Below, one piece after another: positions 49,959 through 58,844 of a DNA stretch of 64,000 nucleotides. Both the position numbers and the translations under genes were made by a program. This DNA is from Streptomyces sp. KL109B (GTDB lineage Bacteria > Actinomycetota > Actinomycetes > Streptomycetales > Streptomycetaceae). A model generated the notes under the pieces. It saw nothing but the letters and a program-made list of their open reading frames with translations. It had not been told where the DNA came from and searched no databases. Each line of letters starts with the position of its first letter. The stretch's first letter is position 1. The stretch lies in assembly GCF_030766935.1 (NCBI RefSeq), contig NZ_JASERL010000004.1, positions 496,001-560,000 of the forward strand, given 5' to 3'.

Positions 49959-51377
49959 ATGCCCCAGCCCACTCAGCCCGTACTCGCCCACCCCCTTCAT
50001 CCCCGGGCCGCCGAGCCCACCCGCCCCACCGCCACCCTCGCCGTCACGAGCGCGGCGACGGCCGTGGCCCTCATGACGTACACCGCGCCGATGATCACGC
50101 TCGCGGACACGGCCGCGTCCCTGCGCACGGGCCTCTCCTCCCAGGCCTGGCTGCTGAACGGCACCCCGCTCGGCCTCGCCGCGCTGCTCCTGGTCGCGGG
50201 CAGCCTCGCCGACGACTACGGGCGGCGCCGCGCCTTCGTCCTCGGCACGGCCCTGCTCACCGTCACGACGGCGCTGGGCGCGCTCGCCACCAGCACCCTC
50301 CTGTTCACGCTCGCCCGGATCGCGCAGGGCGCGGCGTCGGCGGCGATCCTGGCCGCGAGCCTGGGCCTGCTGGTGTCCGCGTTCCCGACCCCGGCGGGCC
50401 GGGTCAAGGCCACCGGGGTGTGGGGCGCGTTCGTCAGCGGCGGCATCGCGCTCGGCCCGGTGGTGGCGGGGGCCGTCACGGACCTCGCCAACTGGCGCTG
50501 GGCGTACGGGGTGTTGGCCGCGGCGACGGCCGTGGTCGCGGCCCTCGCGCCCCGCGCCCTCACCGAGTCCCGCTCCCCACGCGGCGGCCGCCCCGACCTC
50601 CCCGGCGCCCTGGCCCTCGGCCTCGCGCTCGCCGCCCTCCTCGCGGCCCTCACGCTCGGCCGCGACGGCTGGCTGCGCGCCCCCATCGGCGTACTACTGG
50701 CGGCAACTGTGCTGCTGCTCACGGCGTTTGTGGCCATCGAGCGCCGCTCCCGCACGCCGATGATCGACCTGTCGCTGCTGCGCCGCCCCCTCTTCCTGGC
50801 GTCGACGGCGGGTGCCTTCTTCACCGGCGTCTCCGTCGTGGCGCTCTTCTCGTACGTCCCCACGCTCGTGCAGCACACGATGGGCGTCACGGCGATGGGC
50901 ACGGCGGGCCTGTTCGTGCTCTGGTCGGGGACGTCGTTCGTGGTGGCGCTCCAGGCCAGGCGGCTCGCGGGCCGGGTCTCGCCGCGCCACCAACTGGCCG
51001 TCGGCTTCGTCCTCCACGCACTGGCGGTGGCGACGATGCTGGGCGCGGCGGGCTCGGGCCACTGGACCCGCCTGGTCCCGGGCCTCGTCGTGTCGGGCGT
51101 GGGCAGCGGACTCCTGAACGCCGCGCTCCCCCTGCTCTCCGTCGACTCGGTGCCGGCCGACCGCGCCGCGATGGGCTCGGGCGCGGGCAACACGTCCCGC
51201 TACATCGGTTCGGCCGCGGGCGTGGCCCTGATGATCGCGGTGTCGACGTCGACGGGGACCGGCCGCCACGCCCTCGACCGGGGCACGAACGCGGCGTTCA
51301 TGGTGTCGGGCGCCCTGGCGCTCGCGGCGGCGGGACTGCTGCTCACGCTGCGGGAGCGGAAGCCCGCTCGCCCGTGA
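49959..51377 (+). CDS. MFS multidrug transporter (14-TM DHA2 type)
   Basis: A 472-residue proton-driven exporter with about 14 hydrophobic segments. Signatures are LADDYGRRRAFVLGTALL (motif A), LARIAQGAASAAILAASLGLL, and GVWGAFVSGGIALGPVVAGAVTD (motif C). Export of a toxic compound sensed by the divergent HxlR regulator is likely. The start ATG 49959 has no good ribosome site. Its end meets the symporter gene seven bases away (convergent). Confidence 0.85.
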   Translation: MPQPTQPVLAHPLHPRAAEPTRPTATLAVTSAATAVALMTYTAPMITLADTAASLRTGLSSQAWLLNGTPLGLAALLLVAGSLADDYGRRRAFVLGTALLTVTTALGALATSTLLFTLARIAQGAASAAILAASLGLLVSAFPTPAGRVKATGVWGAFVSGGIALGPVVAGAVTDLANWRWAYGVLAAATAVVAALAPRALTESRSPRGGRPDLPGALALGLALAALLAALTLGRDGWLRAPIGVLLAATVLLLTAFVAIERRSRTPMIDLSLLRRPLFLASTAGAFFTGVSVVALFSYVPTLVQHTMGVTAMGTAGLFVLWSGTSFVVALQARRLAGRVSPRHQLAVGFVLHALAVATMLGAAGSGHWTRLVPGLVVSGVGSGLLNAALPLLSVDSVPADRAAMGSGAGNTSRYIGSAAGVALMIAVSTSTGTGRHALDRGTNAAFMVSGALALAAAGLLLTLRERKPARP

Positions 51378-51383
51378 CCGGAG

Positions 51384-52895
51384 TCATGCCGCCGGGGCGG
51401 AGACCCCCTCGTCCGTGACCGGGTCCCGCGCGAGCACGACGTCGTCCGGCCGTTCGTCGCGGTCGGCCGGACACGCGTACGTCACGGCGAGGGTGACGAC
51501 GAGGTTGGCGGCGAGCGCGAGAATCCCGGCGTTGACCCCGAACACGGGATCGTGCCCGCCGAAGACCAGCACACACACGATGACGACCCCCACCCCGAGC
51601 CCACTCAGCGCCCCCACCAGACTCAACCTCCGCCACACAAGCCCCACCAGCAGCATCGGCACGAGCTGCGCCATCCCCTCGTACGAGATGAGGGAGAGCC
51701 GTACGAGGGTGTTGGGCGCGGCATAGGTGAGCACGAGCGCGACCGTCCCGGCGGTGACCACCACGACCTGCGCCCCGGCCTTCTGCACCCGCGACGAGCC
51801 GCGCCATCGCGGGACGAGCGACATGACACTGCTCCCCCACATCGTTCCAATGACCAGCATGAAGACGGCCATCGGCACGATGGAGGAGAGCGCGGCCGCG
51901 ACCCCGACGACCCCCACGACCCACGCGGGCAGCGAATCGACGACGAGCTTGAACAGCGCCAGGTTGGAGTCGGCCCCGGTGAGCCCCGGAACGACGAACA
52001 ACGCCGCCATGCCAAGGAACATGGGCACGAAGAGCAGCACGTTGTAGGCGGGCAGCCACATCGCGTTGCGCCGCAGCGCGTCGGCGCTGCGCGCGCCCAG
52101 GTACCCGGCGACGGTGGTCGGGAAGATGACGACGGTGAGCGCGTTCAGGAAGGTCGTCGTCGCGAACCACCCCTCCCCGTACGGCGATCCACCACTCCCC
52201 GGCAACGTAAGCCACGCACTCTTCTCCTCGACGAGCCGATCGAGGAACGCCCCGTAGCCGTCGAAGTAGTGCAACGGCACATAGAAGGCGAGAAACGCGA
52301 GCGTGACGATGACGAGCAGGTCCTTCAGCACCGAGACCCAGGCACTCCCCCGCAGCCCACTCACCACGACGAAGAGCGTGGTGACGGCGAAGCCGATGAA
52401 ATAGGCCCAGTTGAGGCTGACGGCACCGTACGAGATCGTCGAGACGACGACGCCCATCCCCGTGATCTGCAACTGGATGTACGGGAGCAGGAACACGGTG
52501 ACGAGGACCGCGACGGCCGCACCGAGCCAGGGCTTGCCGTACCGGTGCGCCACCATGTCCGTGATGCTCACGAGCCCGTGCCGCCGCGCGTACGACCAGA
52601 GCAGCGGCCCGACGACGTACCCGATGGCGTACCCGCAGGACATATAGGCGACGACGTACAGGACAGGGGCCCCGTAGTTGTACCCCCACCCGGCGGCGCC
52701 CAGGTAACTGAAGCTGGTGTACCCCTCCCCCGCCATCAGCACCCACACGAACACGGCGCCGAGGGACCGCCCGCCCACGGACCACTCGGCGAGCCCGCCG
52801 CCACCGCCCTTTCCGCGTACGGCGAGCAGCCCGAGGGCGACGGTGGCGACCATGAAGACGCCGAAGAGGGTGGTGGCAACGGCGGCGTTGCTCAC
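51384..52895 (-). CDS. Sodium:solute symporter
   Basis: A 503-residue SSS-family carrier with about 13 membrane segments. EWSVGGRSLGAVFVWVLMAGEGYTSFSYLG carries the family's N-terminal pattern, followed by GPLLWSYARRHGLVSITDMVAHRYG. It takes up an organic solute, perhaps a monocarboxylate or amino acid, with Na+. The start GTG 52895 overlaps the stop of the DUF3311 gene (GTGA); the longer in-frame sequence upstream is not conserved. It forms a two-gene unit with that small protein, the usual arrangement. Confidence 0.85.
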   Translation of the reverse strand: MSNAAVATTLFGVFMVATVALGLLAVRGKGGGGGLAEWSVGGRSLGAVFVWVLMAGEGYTSFSYLGAAGWGYNYGAPVLYVVAYMSCGYAIGYVVGPLLWSYARRHGLVSITDMVAHRYGKPWLGAAVAVLVTVFLLPYIQLQITGMGVVVSTISYGAVSLNWAYFIGFAVTTLFVVVSGLRGSAWVSVLKDLLVIVTLAFLAFYVPLHYFDGYGAFLDRLVEEKSAWLTLPGSGGSPYGEGWFATTTFLNALTVVIFPTTVAGYLGARSADALRRNAMWLPAYNVLLFVPMFLGMAALFVVPGLTGADSNLALFKLVVDSLPAWVVGVVGVAAALSSIVPMAVFMLVIGTMWGSSVMSLVPRWRGSSRVQKAGAQVVVVTAGTVALVLTYAAPNTLVRLSLISYEGMAQLVPMLLVGLVWRRLSLVGALSGLGVGVVIVCVLVFGGHDPVFGVNAGILALAANLVVTLAVTYACPADRDERPDDVVLARDPVTDEGVSAPAA

Positions 52896-53095
52896 TTGCC
52901 GGCCTCGCGCATCCTGCGGTCCCCACGCCAGGTGAGCCAGGCGGCGAACGGGGTGACGAGGGTGGCCCCGAGCAACCACACGAACAGGAACGGCAGCCCG
53001 AACACGACGGGTTCGACGCGGTTCACGAAGGGCAGCGCGCCGATGTAGAGCACGAAGGGGACGAGGAGCCAGAGCAGGTGGGGCCGTTTGATCAC
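52892..53095 (-). CDS. DUF3311 small membrane protein
   Basis: A 67-residue protein with two hydrophobic segments (LLWLLVPFVLYIGALPFVN, VVFGLPFLFVWLLGATL). DUF3311 genes nearly always precede an SSS symporter and may form a two-component carrier with it. ATG 53095 is the start; its stop overlaps the symporter start. Confidence 0.85.
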   Translation of the reverse strand: MIKRPHLLWLLVPFVLYIGALPFVNRVEPVVFGLPFLFVWLLGATLVTPFAAWLTWRGDRRMREAGK

Positions 53096-53125
53096 GAACA
53101 GGGAGCCTAACGGGGACGTCCTCCG

Positions 53126-53989
53126 CTATCGGGGACGCATGGCGCTCAGCTTCCCCCACACCACGAGCCGGTACTTGCTGGTGAACTCGGGCGTACAGGT
53201 GGTGAGGGTGATGTAGTACCCGGGGTCGTCGTACCCGGCCCCCGGCACGACGCGGCTCCGCGGCACCGGGTTGATGACACCCCCGTCACCGGCCGATGTC
53301 TGGGCGAGCGTCTTGTCGACGACGTACGAGTACGAGGCGGACTTCGTCTCCACGGTGAGGGTGTCGCCGCGCCGCAGCCGGTTGATGTACCGGAAGGGTT
53401 CGCCGTGGGTGTTGCGGTGCCCGGCGAGCGCGAAGTTGCCGGGGCGGCCGGGCTGGGCGGTGTCCGGGTAGTGGCCCACGTAGCCCTGGTTGAGGACGGC
53501 GGACTTGCTGATGCCCTGGGCGACGGGTGCGCGGATGCCGATGCGGGGGATGCCGAGGATGGCGTAGGCCTGGTCCCAGTCGGGGGTGGTTCCGGCGGGG
53601 GCGGTGGAGGGGGCGCTCGGGGTGACGGTGGGGTCGGCGGTACCGGCGGCGGGCTCGGTGGACGGGGCCGAGGAGTCCGAGGAGTCCGAGGAGCCGGAGG
53701 AGCCGGAGGGGCCCGAGGAGTCACCCCACTGCCGCTCCAGCGCCTGCACCTGCCGGTCGGCGCCGGCCCTGGCCTCCCGGTTGGTCCACCACAGCTGATG
53801 CACGACGAGCAGCAGCACGACGAGGCCGAGGGTGACGGCGACTTCGGCACCGTTCCACAGCACACGGCGCGCGGCGGACCGTGGGGCCCGCCCCTGGGCG
53901 ACGACGACGGGCCTGCCCCCGGGGGCACGCGTACGTTGCATCCGTTGCGACAGCACGCGCGCAAGATAGGTGGTGGGGCGCGAACTCAC
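53126..53989 (-). CDS. Class E sortase
   Basis: A 287-residue transpeptidase. An N-terminal cytoplasmic part is followed by a membrane helix (about 47-65) and a Ser/Gly/Pro-rich linker (SGSSDSSDSS). The sortase domain (about 140-287) has His in NFALAGHRNTHG, Cys in LTTCTPEFTS and Arg in KYRLVVWG. TLTTCTPE is typical of class E, which cuts LAxTG. Two LAxTG proteins are in the window (39919, 45453). GTG 53989 is used; ATG at about 53941 is possible. Direct 12-base repeats (ACCAGAGCCTC) lie just upstream at 53988-54020. Confidence 0.87.
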   Translation of the reverse strand: MSSRPTTYLARVLSQRMQRTRAPGGRPVVVAQGRAPRSAARRVLWNGAEVAVTLGLVVLLLVVHQLWWTNREARAGADRQVQALERQWGDSSGPSGSSGSSDSSDSSAPSTEPAAGTADPTVTPSAPSTAPAGTTPDWDQAYAILGIPRIGIRAPVAQGISKSAVLNQGYVGHYPDTAQPGRPGNFALAGHRNTHGEPFRYINRLRRGDTLTVETKSASYSYVVDKTLAQTSAGDGGVINPVPRSRVVPGAGYDDPGYYITLTTCTPEFTSKYRLVVWGKLSAMRPR

Positions 53990-54086
53990 CAGAGCCTCAC
54001 CAGAGCCTCACCAGAGCGAGGGGGCGTACGGTCCCGTCCCGATCGGGCGGGTACCCGGCCAAGGTTCCGGCAGTACGGTGTCCCCC

Positions 54087-55130
54087 ATGCGCCCCGACAC
54101 CCCTGCCACGCCCTCCGAGACCGACCGCGCGAACCACGTCGCGGAAGCCGAGCGCCTGGAGCGCACGGCGGCGATGTACCCCGAGGACGCGGAACACCTG
54201 CTCCTCCAGGCCGCGGCCCACTACGAACTCGCCGAGTCCCGCGACCGCGCGACGACGTTGTACGACACCCTGCTCTCCGCCGCCCCCTCCGGCACCCTCA
54301 ACTCCCCCACCCTGATCCGCGCGCTGAAGGCGGCGAACCTGTGGGAGTACGGCCACGAGGCGGAGGCCAGGGCGATCATCACGGGCGTCCGCACGGCGGC
54401 ACCACGCGACCCCGGCCCCTGGGTCATCGTGGCCGAGTCCCTGGAAGCCCACGACGAACTCGAACAGGCCCACGAAACCTTCACGGAGGCGCTGAACCTC
54501 CTGCTCCCGGACCCCGCCTCCGGCGACGTGGAGTACGCCCAGCACCCCCTCCTCCTGGGCCGCCACCGGGTCCGCCGCCTCCTCGCGGTCGACCACGACA
54601 CGTGGGACGACCTCGCCGACGAGGTCAACCGCACGTCGGTCTCCCTCGACGAACTCCACGACCCGAAGCGCGTCTGGGCCCTCGGCTCCGAAAACCCGGC
54701 AGAGCTGGAGGCCGAAATCACCCGCCTCCGCGCCGAATTGGGCACCTACCGCGAAGCCCTCTCCCGCCCCTTCCCGGTGGCCGTCCTCCACTGGCCCTCG
54801 ACGGAATACGCGGAACTCCTGTCGGCGTACCCCGCCCTCTCCTCGGAATACCCCTCCTACGAAGCCCACTTGACGTCAACGGAGGCCTCGCTGCGCGAAC
54901 TGTCGGAGTCGGGCACGGCCAACCTCGGCATCGTCACGGGCACGGTCCCCTCCTACGAGGCCTTCGCAGCGTCCGAGTCCTCCTCCCCGGAGGACGCCTC
55001 CCTGCTGCCGCAGTACGCGACGACACTGGCGGCGCGTGGACGCGCGGTGGCGTGGCCGCCGGCGGGTGGGGCGGGGTGTTGGTGCGGGTCGGGGGACGCG
55101 TACGAGGTGTGCCACGGGACGGGCCGCTGA
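54087..55130 (+). CDS. SEC-C motif protein with TPR-like region
   Basis: A 347-residue soluble protein: TPR-like helices at about 15-170 (HLLLQAAAHYELAESRDRATTLYDTL and similar), a charged middle, and a C-terminal SEC-C zinc motif GCWCGSGDAYEVCHG. SEC-C tails occur in SecA and in many stand-alone proteins; the role is unknown. ATG 54087 lies seven bases after a TACGGT box (54074-54079), so a leaderless mRNA is likely. It is the last gene before the low-GC island. Confidence 0.78.
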   Translation: MRPDTPATPSETDRANHVAEAERLERTAAMYPEDAEHLLLQAAAHYELAESRDRATTLYDTLLSAAPSGTLNSPTLIRALKAANLWEYGHEAEARAIITGVRTAAPRDPGPWVIVAESLEAHDELEQAHETFTEALNLLLPDPASGDVEYAQHPLLLGRHRVRRLLAVDHDTWDDLADEVNRTSVSLDELHDPKRVWALGSENPAELEAEITRLRAELGTYREALSRPFPVAVLHWPSTEYAELLSAYPALSSEYPSYEAHLTSTEASLRELSESGTANLGIVTGTVPSYEAFAASESSSPEDASLLPQYATTLAARGRAVAWPPAGGAGCWCGSGDAYEVCHGTGR

Positions 55131-55191
55131 CGAATCGGCCGACGGCCCAGACGGGCCTCCGCCGCACCGGTCCCTCGGCCACAATGCTCGT

Positions 55192-55500
55192 ATGCCCCAC
55201 CCCACCCCGTCCTCCGCCGCCGTCTCGGCGCGCATGAGCCGACAGGGCTCCCGCGACACCGCGCCCGAGGTGGCGGTCCGGCGCCTGCTGCACGCGGCCG
55301 GGCTGCGCTACCGCCTCAACGTCCCGGTCCCCGGCATGCCCCGGCGCACGATCGACATCACCTTCGGCAAGGACAGGATCGCCGTCTTCATGGACGGCTG
55401 CTTCTGGCACGGCTGCCCGCAGCACGCGACGAGTCCGAAGTCCAACGCCGAGTGGTGGCGGACCAAGCTGGACAAGAACATGGCCCGCGATCATGGACAG
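55192..55500 (+). pseudogene. Vsr-type DNA mismatch endonuclease, 3'-truncated
   Basis: About 100 residues of very-short-patch repair endonuclease: SRQGSRDTAPEVAVRRLLH, RRTIDITFGKDRIAVFMDGC (catalytic Asp), CFWHGCPQH (His, zinc ligands), WWRTKLDKNMARD. Vsr normally continues for about 40 more residues with a WTVLRFWEHE-like strand and the last zinc Cys. Here the similarity stops at about 55493, after which the frame stays open into unrelated sequence, so the active site is incomplete. Vsr repairs T:G at methylated cytosine sites and is usually next to a cytosine methylase; none is seen. ATG 55192 may be leaderless (CACAAT at 55180-55185). Confidence 0.75.
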
Positions 55501-55770
55501 TGCAGGCTGAGCGTCGGACACCCACTCAACGAGAGATGCCCCGTCACAGGTTCTCAACTTGACTATTTCGAAAGCTACTTAGACGTTCCGTCGGAACCGT
55601 CGGCTTCCTCTTACAGATTTTCCTTCTCACTTTCACCGTCGCGCGCTACCGTCTCAATCACCCCCATGAACAGGCGTGTTCGCGCGTACGAGAATGGTCA
55701 TGTTTCAGCATGCACCAACCTCGGTGAGCAGGCGACCCCACGCAGATCGACCGATACCGAAACCGTGGGC
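55494..55770. other. Low-GC junction between Vsr remnant and the island
   Basis: About 280 bases with GC near 52%, against more than 70% on the left. It has AT-rich stretches (TTGACTATTTCG, ACAGATTTTCC) that may hold the island promoter (TTGACT at 55559-55564), but no clear -10 box at 17 bases. The frame is open by chance. ATG 55666 could be an alternative start of the next gene. No integrase, IS or att repeat is seen. Confidence 0.55.
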
Positions 55771-57903
55771 ATGGATATGCAGATGAGCCAGGCGTACGAC
55801 CAGTGGTGCGAGGTGTTGTCCGAGGAGTTCTTTGGTGCATCTCACGCATTGCAGAACACGGTCCTGTACGTCGATGACGACGTGGAGCGTGAGCTCGCCG
55901 AACGACACCGAATCGAGACACCGCTCACCGATGCGGTCTCAAGTCGGATGCACTGGGGGAGGTCGGACCGTTCACTCCTCCACGGGATCAGGTACGACTG
56001 CCGACTCTGGGCCTCGCAAGGGAGCGTCGGCCCACCCCCAAGCCTTCCCGTGCTCGCAGCCTCCGTTCTCGCGGCCACTCGCATGGCGGCCTCCGATGGA
56101 ATGCGCCGTACGAACTACCGCGGGCGCTGGTACCAGTTGTTCGGTGTTCCGCAGGAGGGACACCAGGCGAACCGACTCAACCAGGCCCTGGACGACGTAG
56201 CCGCGATGTGGGCCGAGTTGGGCTCATGGCTCGACGAAGCCGGTGGACTGTACGGCACCAGCACGGTGAGCACGGACAAGACCTTCTGGCGGGTCGGCTA
56301 CCCGGTCTCCCAAGCGCTGGTCCGCACGTCGGACCGTCAGATGCTCACTCGGTTCTTCGCGACGACACGGCTCCGCCCACGGAACGCCACGGGGGTTCCG
56401 GGTCGGGAGCTTCTGCGCCGACTCGCTGTATGGAGCGCGGGCCGTGGCCGCCAGTTCTCCCCGCGCTTCATGAACGAGGTGCGGCTCGCCTCCCAGAGCG
56501 GCAAGGGCGATCCGCTCATCGACATCGCCGCCCTCCTCGAACGGCTCGCCGCTGACTGGGACGGCACACTTCACGAGCCCGAGCGGACACACCGCCGAAA
56601 GGCGGCAGGGCTACGGCTTGCGGTGACCGAACGAGGGCAGCGCCTGGAATGGCTCGCGGACATAGCCGAGGGCATCGATGAGACGACCGTCCAGGTACAT
56701 GGCGGCCGGTCCTTCTCCCTGCGGTCCGACTACGGCGGCGTGTACTCGGGGCTGGAGACTCTCAATCCGTCTGAACCTCAGCTCAGACTCGGTTTACGGC
56801 TCGAGGGAAGCGACCTCGTCATCGAGTGGGTACCGCAAGAGGTCGTCCTGCTCCGCATGCATCCAGACCTCGGAGAGTGGGTCAGTACGGAATACTTCGA
56901 GCCTGGCGAACACCACTGGATCCTGGCCTCTTCAGCCGAGGCCGCGAAGGTCCGAGCCATGCTCGCCTCGCTCGACTCCAGAATGGTCCCGGAATATAAG
57001 GCCCCTGTTCCAGGGTGGGTACTCTTCAAGAGAGTTCGCGCGGTCGACGCCTCAGCGTTCACCAGGACTCTGAACTCGAAGAACGAGCACACCTACGTCC
57101 TGCAACCGCAGGTACGCCGGGACACGAAGCTCGTGGGCGGACTACGCATCGCCCGTGAATACCCGTCGGGTTCCGGCGTAGCGGGCCATTACCTCAGTGG
57201 TGCCGAGCCGGACTTGCTGCTCCCGGCCGCCCAGGCACCCGACGGAACAGTCGATGTGACGCTGAATGGCCGCACGACGAAACTGAAGGCCGACCCCCGG
57301 GTTCCTTTCCCTCTGAGGAAGCTTTCCCTTGAGGAAGGAACGCACCAAGTCGGCACTACGTCGAGCAGTCATGTCTTCACCGTGCACCAGGGGCTCCACG
57401 AGGGTCTGCCGGAAGAGACCGGCAGTCTTGGCTATAAGTGCGGCGGAACCGCGGCTGTTCGCGTCAGCACCACAGACGACAGCGGGACGTGGCTCAGGGG
57501 AGCCGTCGTCCCGGAAACGATCAAACTGCCACACTCGGTGATCGTCAGGTCCCGGATCCAGGAAGCGTTCTTCCTCGACCCGTACGGCGGGGTCGTGCCT
57601 GTGCGAGGCCAGAAGCCCCCTCCGTGGATCAGAAAGCGGGTGCCGGCGGCAGCCGCCGAACCCGCCCTGGAGGTCGAAGCCCCCTCCACATCAGTGTGGT
57701 TCGTGTACCGAACCTCCCAGCGCTGGTGGGTGAGAGCCGTCAACACCGACATCCCTGCCCCCGAACTGACCGGGGAGGAGTATGAGTGGGCCGATGTAGT
57801 GCGTCGAGCGCACGCCGGTGGCAGATGCGGCCTCCCGGCCTGGGCCCGTTACGTGGAAGCCGCACGGGCAATCGGCAACGAGCACGATCGAGGTGCAGTG
57901 TGA
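55771..57903 (+). CDS. Island protein 1, 710 residues, unknown
   Basis: Not a family I recognise. The N-terminal half (about 1-290) is helical with a conserved-looking start (MSQAYDQWCEVLSEEFFG) and Arg-rich loops. The C-terminal 400 residues are beta-rich, with Ig-like stretches (VYVLQ-type strands, VDVTLNGRTTKLKADPRV, HVFTVHQGLHEG), and end with EEYEWADVVRRAHAGG. No Walker, nuclease or methylase motif is visible. It may be the recognition or scaffold part of a defence complex. The start is uncertain: GTG 55765, ATG 55771, 55777 and 55783 are close together and none has a good ribosome site. Codon 342 is TTA (56794-56796), which implies bldA dependence. The stop overlaps the next start (TGATG). 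Confidence 0.65.
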   Translation: MDMQMSQAYDQWCEVLSEEFFGASHALQNTVLYVDDDVERELAERHRIETPLTDAVSSRMHWGRSDRSLLHGIRYDCRLWASQGSVGPPPSLPVLAASVLAATRMAASDGMRRTNYRGRWYQLFGVPQEGHQANRLNQALDDVAAMWAELGSWLDEAGGLYGTSTVSTDKTFWRVGYPVSQALVRTSDRQMLTRFFATTRLRPRNATGVPGRELLRRLAVWSAGRGRQFSPRFMNEVRLASQSGKGDPLIDIAALLERLAADWDGTLHEPERTHRRKAAGLRLAVTERGQRLEWLADIAEGIDETTVQVHGGRSFSLRSDYGGVYSGLETLNPSEPQLRLGLRLEGSDLVIEWVPQEVVLLRMHPDLGEWVSTEYFEPGEHHWILASSAEAAKVRAMLASLDSRMVPEYKAPVPGWVLFKRVRAVDASAFTRTLNSKNEHTYVLQPQVRRDTKLVGGLRIAREYPSGSGVAGHYLSGAEPDLLLPAAQAPDGTVDVTLNGRTTKLKADPRVPFPLRKLSLEEGTHQVGTTSSSHVFTVHQGLHEGLPEETGSLGYKCGGTAAVRVSTTDDSGTWLRGAVVPETIKLPHSVIVRSRIQEAFFLDPYGGVVPVRGQKPPPWIRKRVPAAAAEPALEVEAPSTSVWFVYRTSQRWWVRAVNTDIPAPELTGEEYEWADVVRRAHAGGRCGLPAWARYVEAARAIGNEHDRGAV

Positions 57904-58844
57904 TGGATATCGGTGACCTGCTTCTTCGGTGGCTCAGCGAGGAAGCGACCGGCCAACTCTCTGAGGTTAAGCAGGGATTGTGGTGGCTCGGCACCAAGGA
58001 CTGCCCCGAGATCGGGCCGGGCGCGCCAGGCCGCTGGCTGCGCGACGCCGTCTCCCTCGCCTACCTCGACATCGACTGGACCGGACGCCAGTGGTCGGCC
58101 GCACCTCCCGTACTCACCCCTCTGCCCAGAGCACAGGGACTCGCCGTCCTCACAGGTAGTCGCACCGCGGCTCTCGATCGGCGTCTGACACAGTGCGTGG
58201 AGGACGGGCTCGTCGAGCTGTACCGCGCCCCTTCGGACCGGCCTTCGCAGGACATCCCGCTCCCGGCGTCCCTTCTCGTCCGGTTCAACGAGGTGAGCGA
58301 ACTCTCCCAACTGGCAGAGGACTTGTGCGTGGAGCATGCCCCCTGCTTCGCCTACCAAGGTGCGGCGCTCCTCTCCGACAACGTTCTTACGGAGAGAACC
58401 TCGGTTCCCGAGTTCGGGGCGCCTCTGGAGCAGTACGACTTTGACCAACGTCGCTATGTTCCAGTCCCCCGCCCTCAAGGCCAGGGCCTGTACCGGCTCA
58501 AGCGGAGAGACGGCAAGCGAACCTGCCAAGTCCTGCTCGATGACACTTGGTACGAAGCCTCACACGAACACGGTGTCTACGCGGTGCTCGCGCTCCAGGG
58601 CAACGCCGCCGACGTATTGCGGTGGCTCCCAGAGGAAGACTGCGGCCGAGACCGCACCGGCACACTCTTCGTCGACTGGGGCTACCCACTCCCGGACCTC
58701 CAGCGAAGAGTGGCTGCCATGTGCTCCGGCCTTGCCCCGCGGATCAACGAGGGGGCAGAGAACCTGGCGTACGACAACGTCCCGGAAGTCGTCGCCATCA
58801 AGATCGCACGCTCGCTCGGACAGACCCTCGGAGACCAGCAGTGA
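57903..58844 (+). CDS. Island protein 2, 313 residues, unknown
   Basis: A soluble acidic protein without a motif I can name. An N-terminal helical region that could be winged-helix-like (DLLLRWLSEEATGQLSEVKQG, then WLRDAVSLAYLDIDW) is followed by GLAVLTGSRTAALDRRLTQC and VPRPQGQGLYRLKRRDGKRT, which read like small mixed sheets. Its start ATG 57903 overlaps the stop of the preceding gene (TGATG) and its end overlaps the helicase start (GTGA), so the three proteins are made together. It is the likely adaptor between island protein 1 and the helicase. Confidence 0.65.
   Translation: MDIGDLLLRWLSEEATGQLSEVKQGLWWLGTKDCPEIGPGAPGRWLRDAVSLAYLDIDWTGRQWSAAPPVLTPLPRAQGLAVLTGSRTAALDRRLTQCVEDGLVELYRAPSDRPSQDIPLPASLLVRFNEVSELSQLAEDLCVEHAPCFAYQGAALLSDNVLTERTSVPEFGAPLEQYDFDQRRYVPVPRPQGQGLYRLKRRDGKRTCQVLLDDTWYEASHEHGVYAVLALQGNAADVLRWLPEEDCGRDRTGTLFVDWGYPLPDLQRRVAAMCSGLAPRINEGAENLAYDNVPEVVAIKIARSLGQTLGDQQ

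Noticed and set aside
51552..53048. Plus-strand open frame of almost 500 codons
   Set aside because: Antisense to the symporter gene, composed of His/Arg/Asp-rich low-complexity sequence.
55036..57903. A single 955-residue gene from before the Vsr start to the end of island protein 1
   Set aside because: The first part reads SEC-C gene codons out of frame, the second is Vsr, the third is low-GC spacer, the fourth a separate protein; the open frame is accidental.
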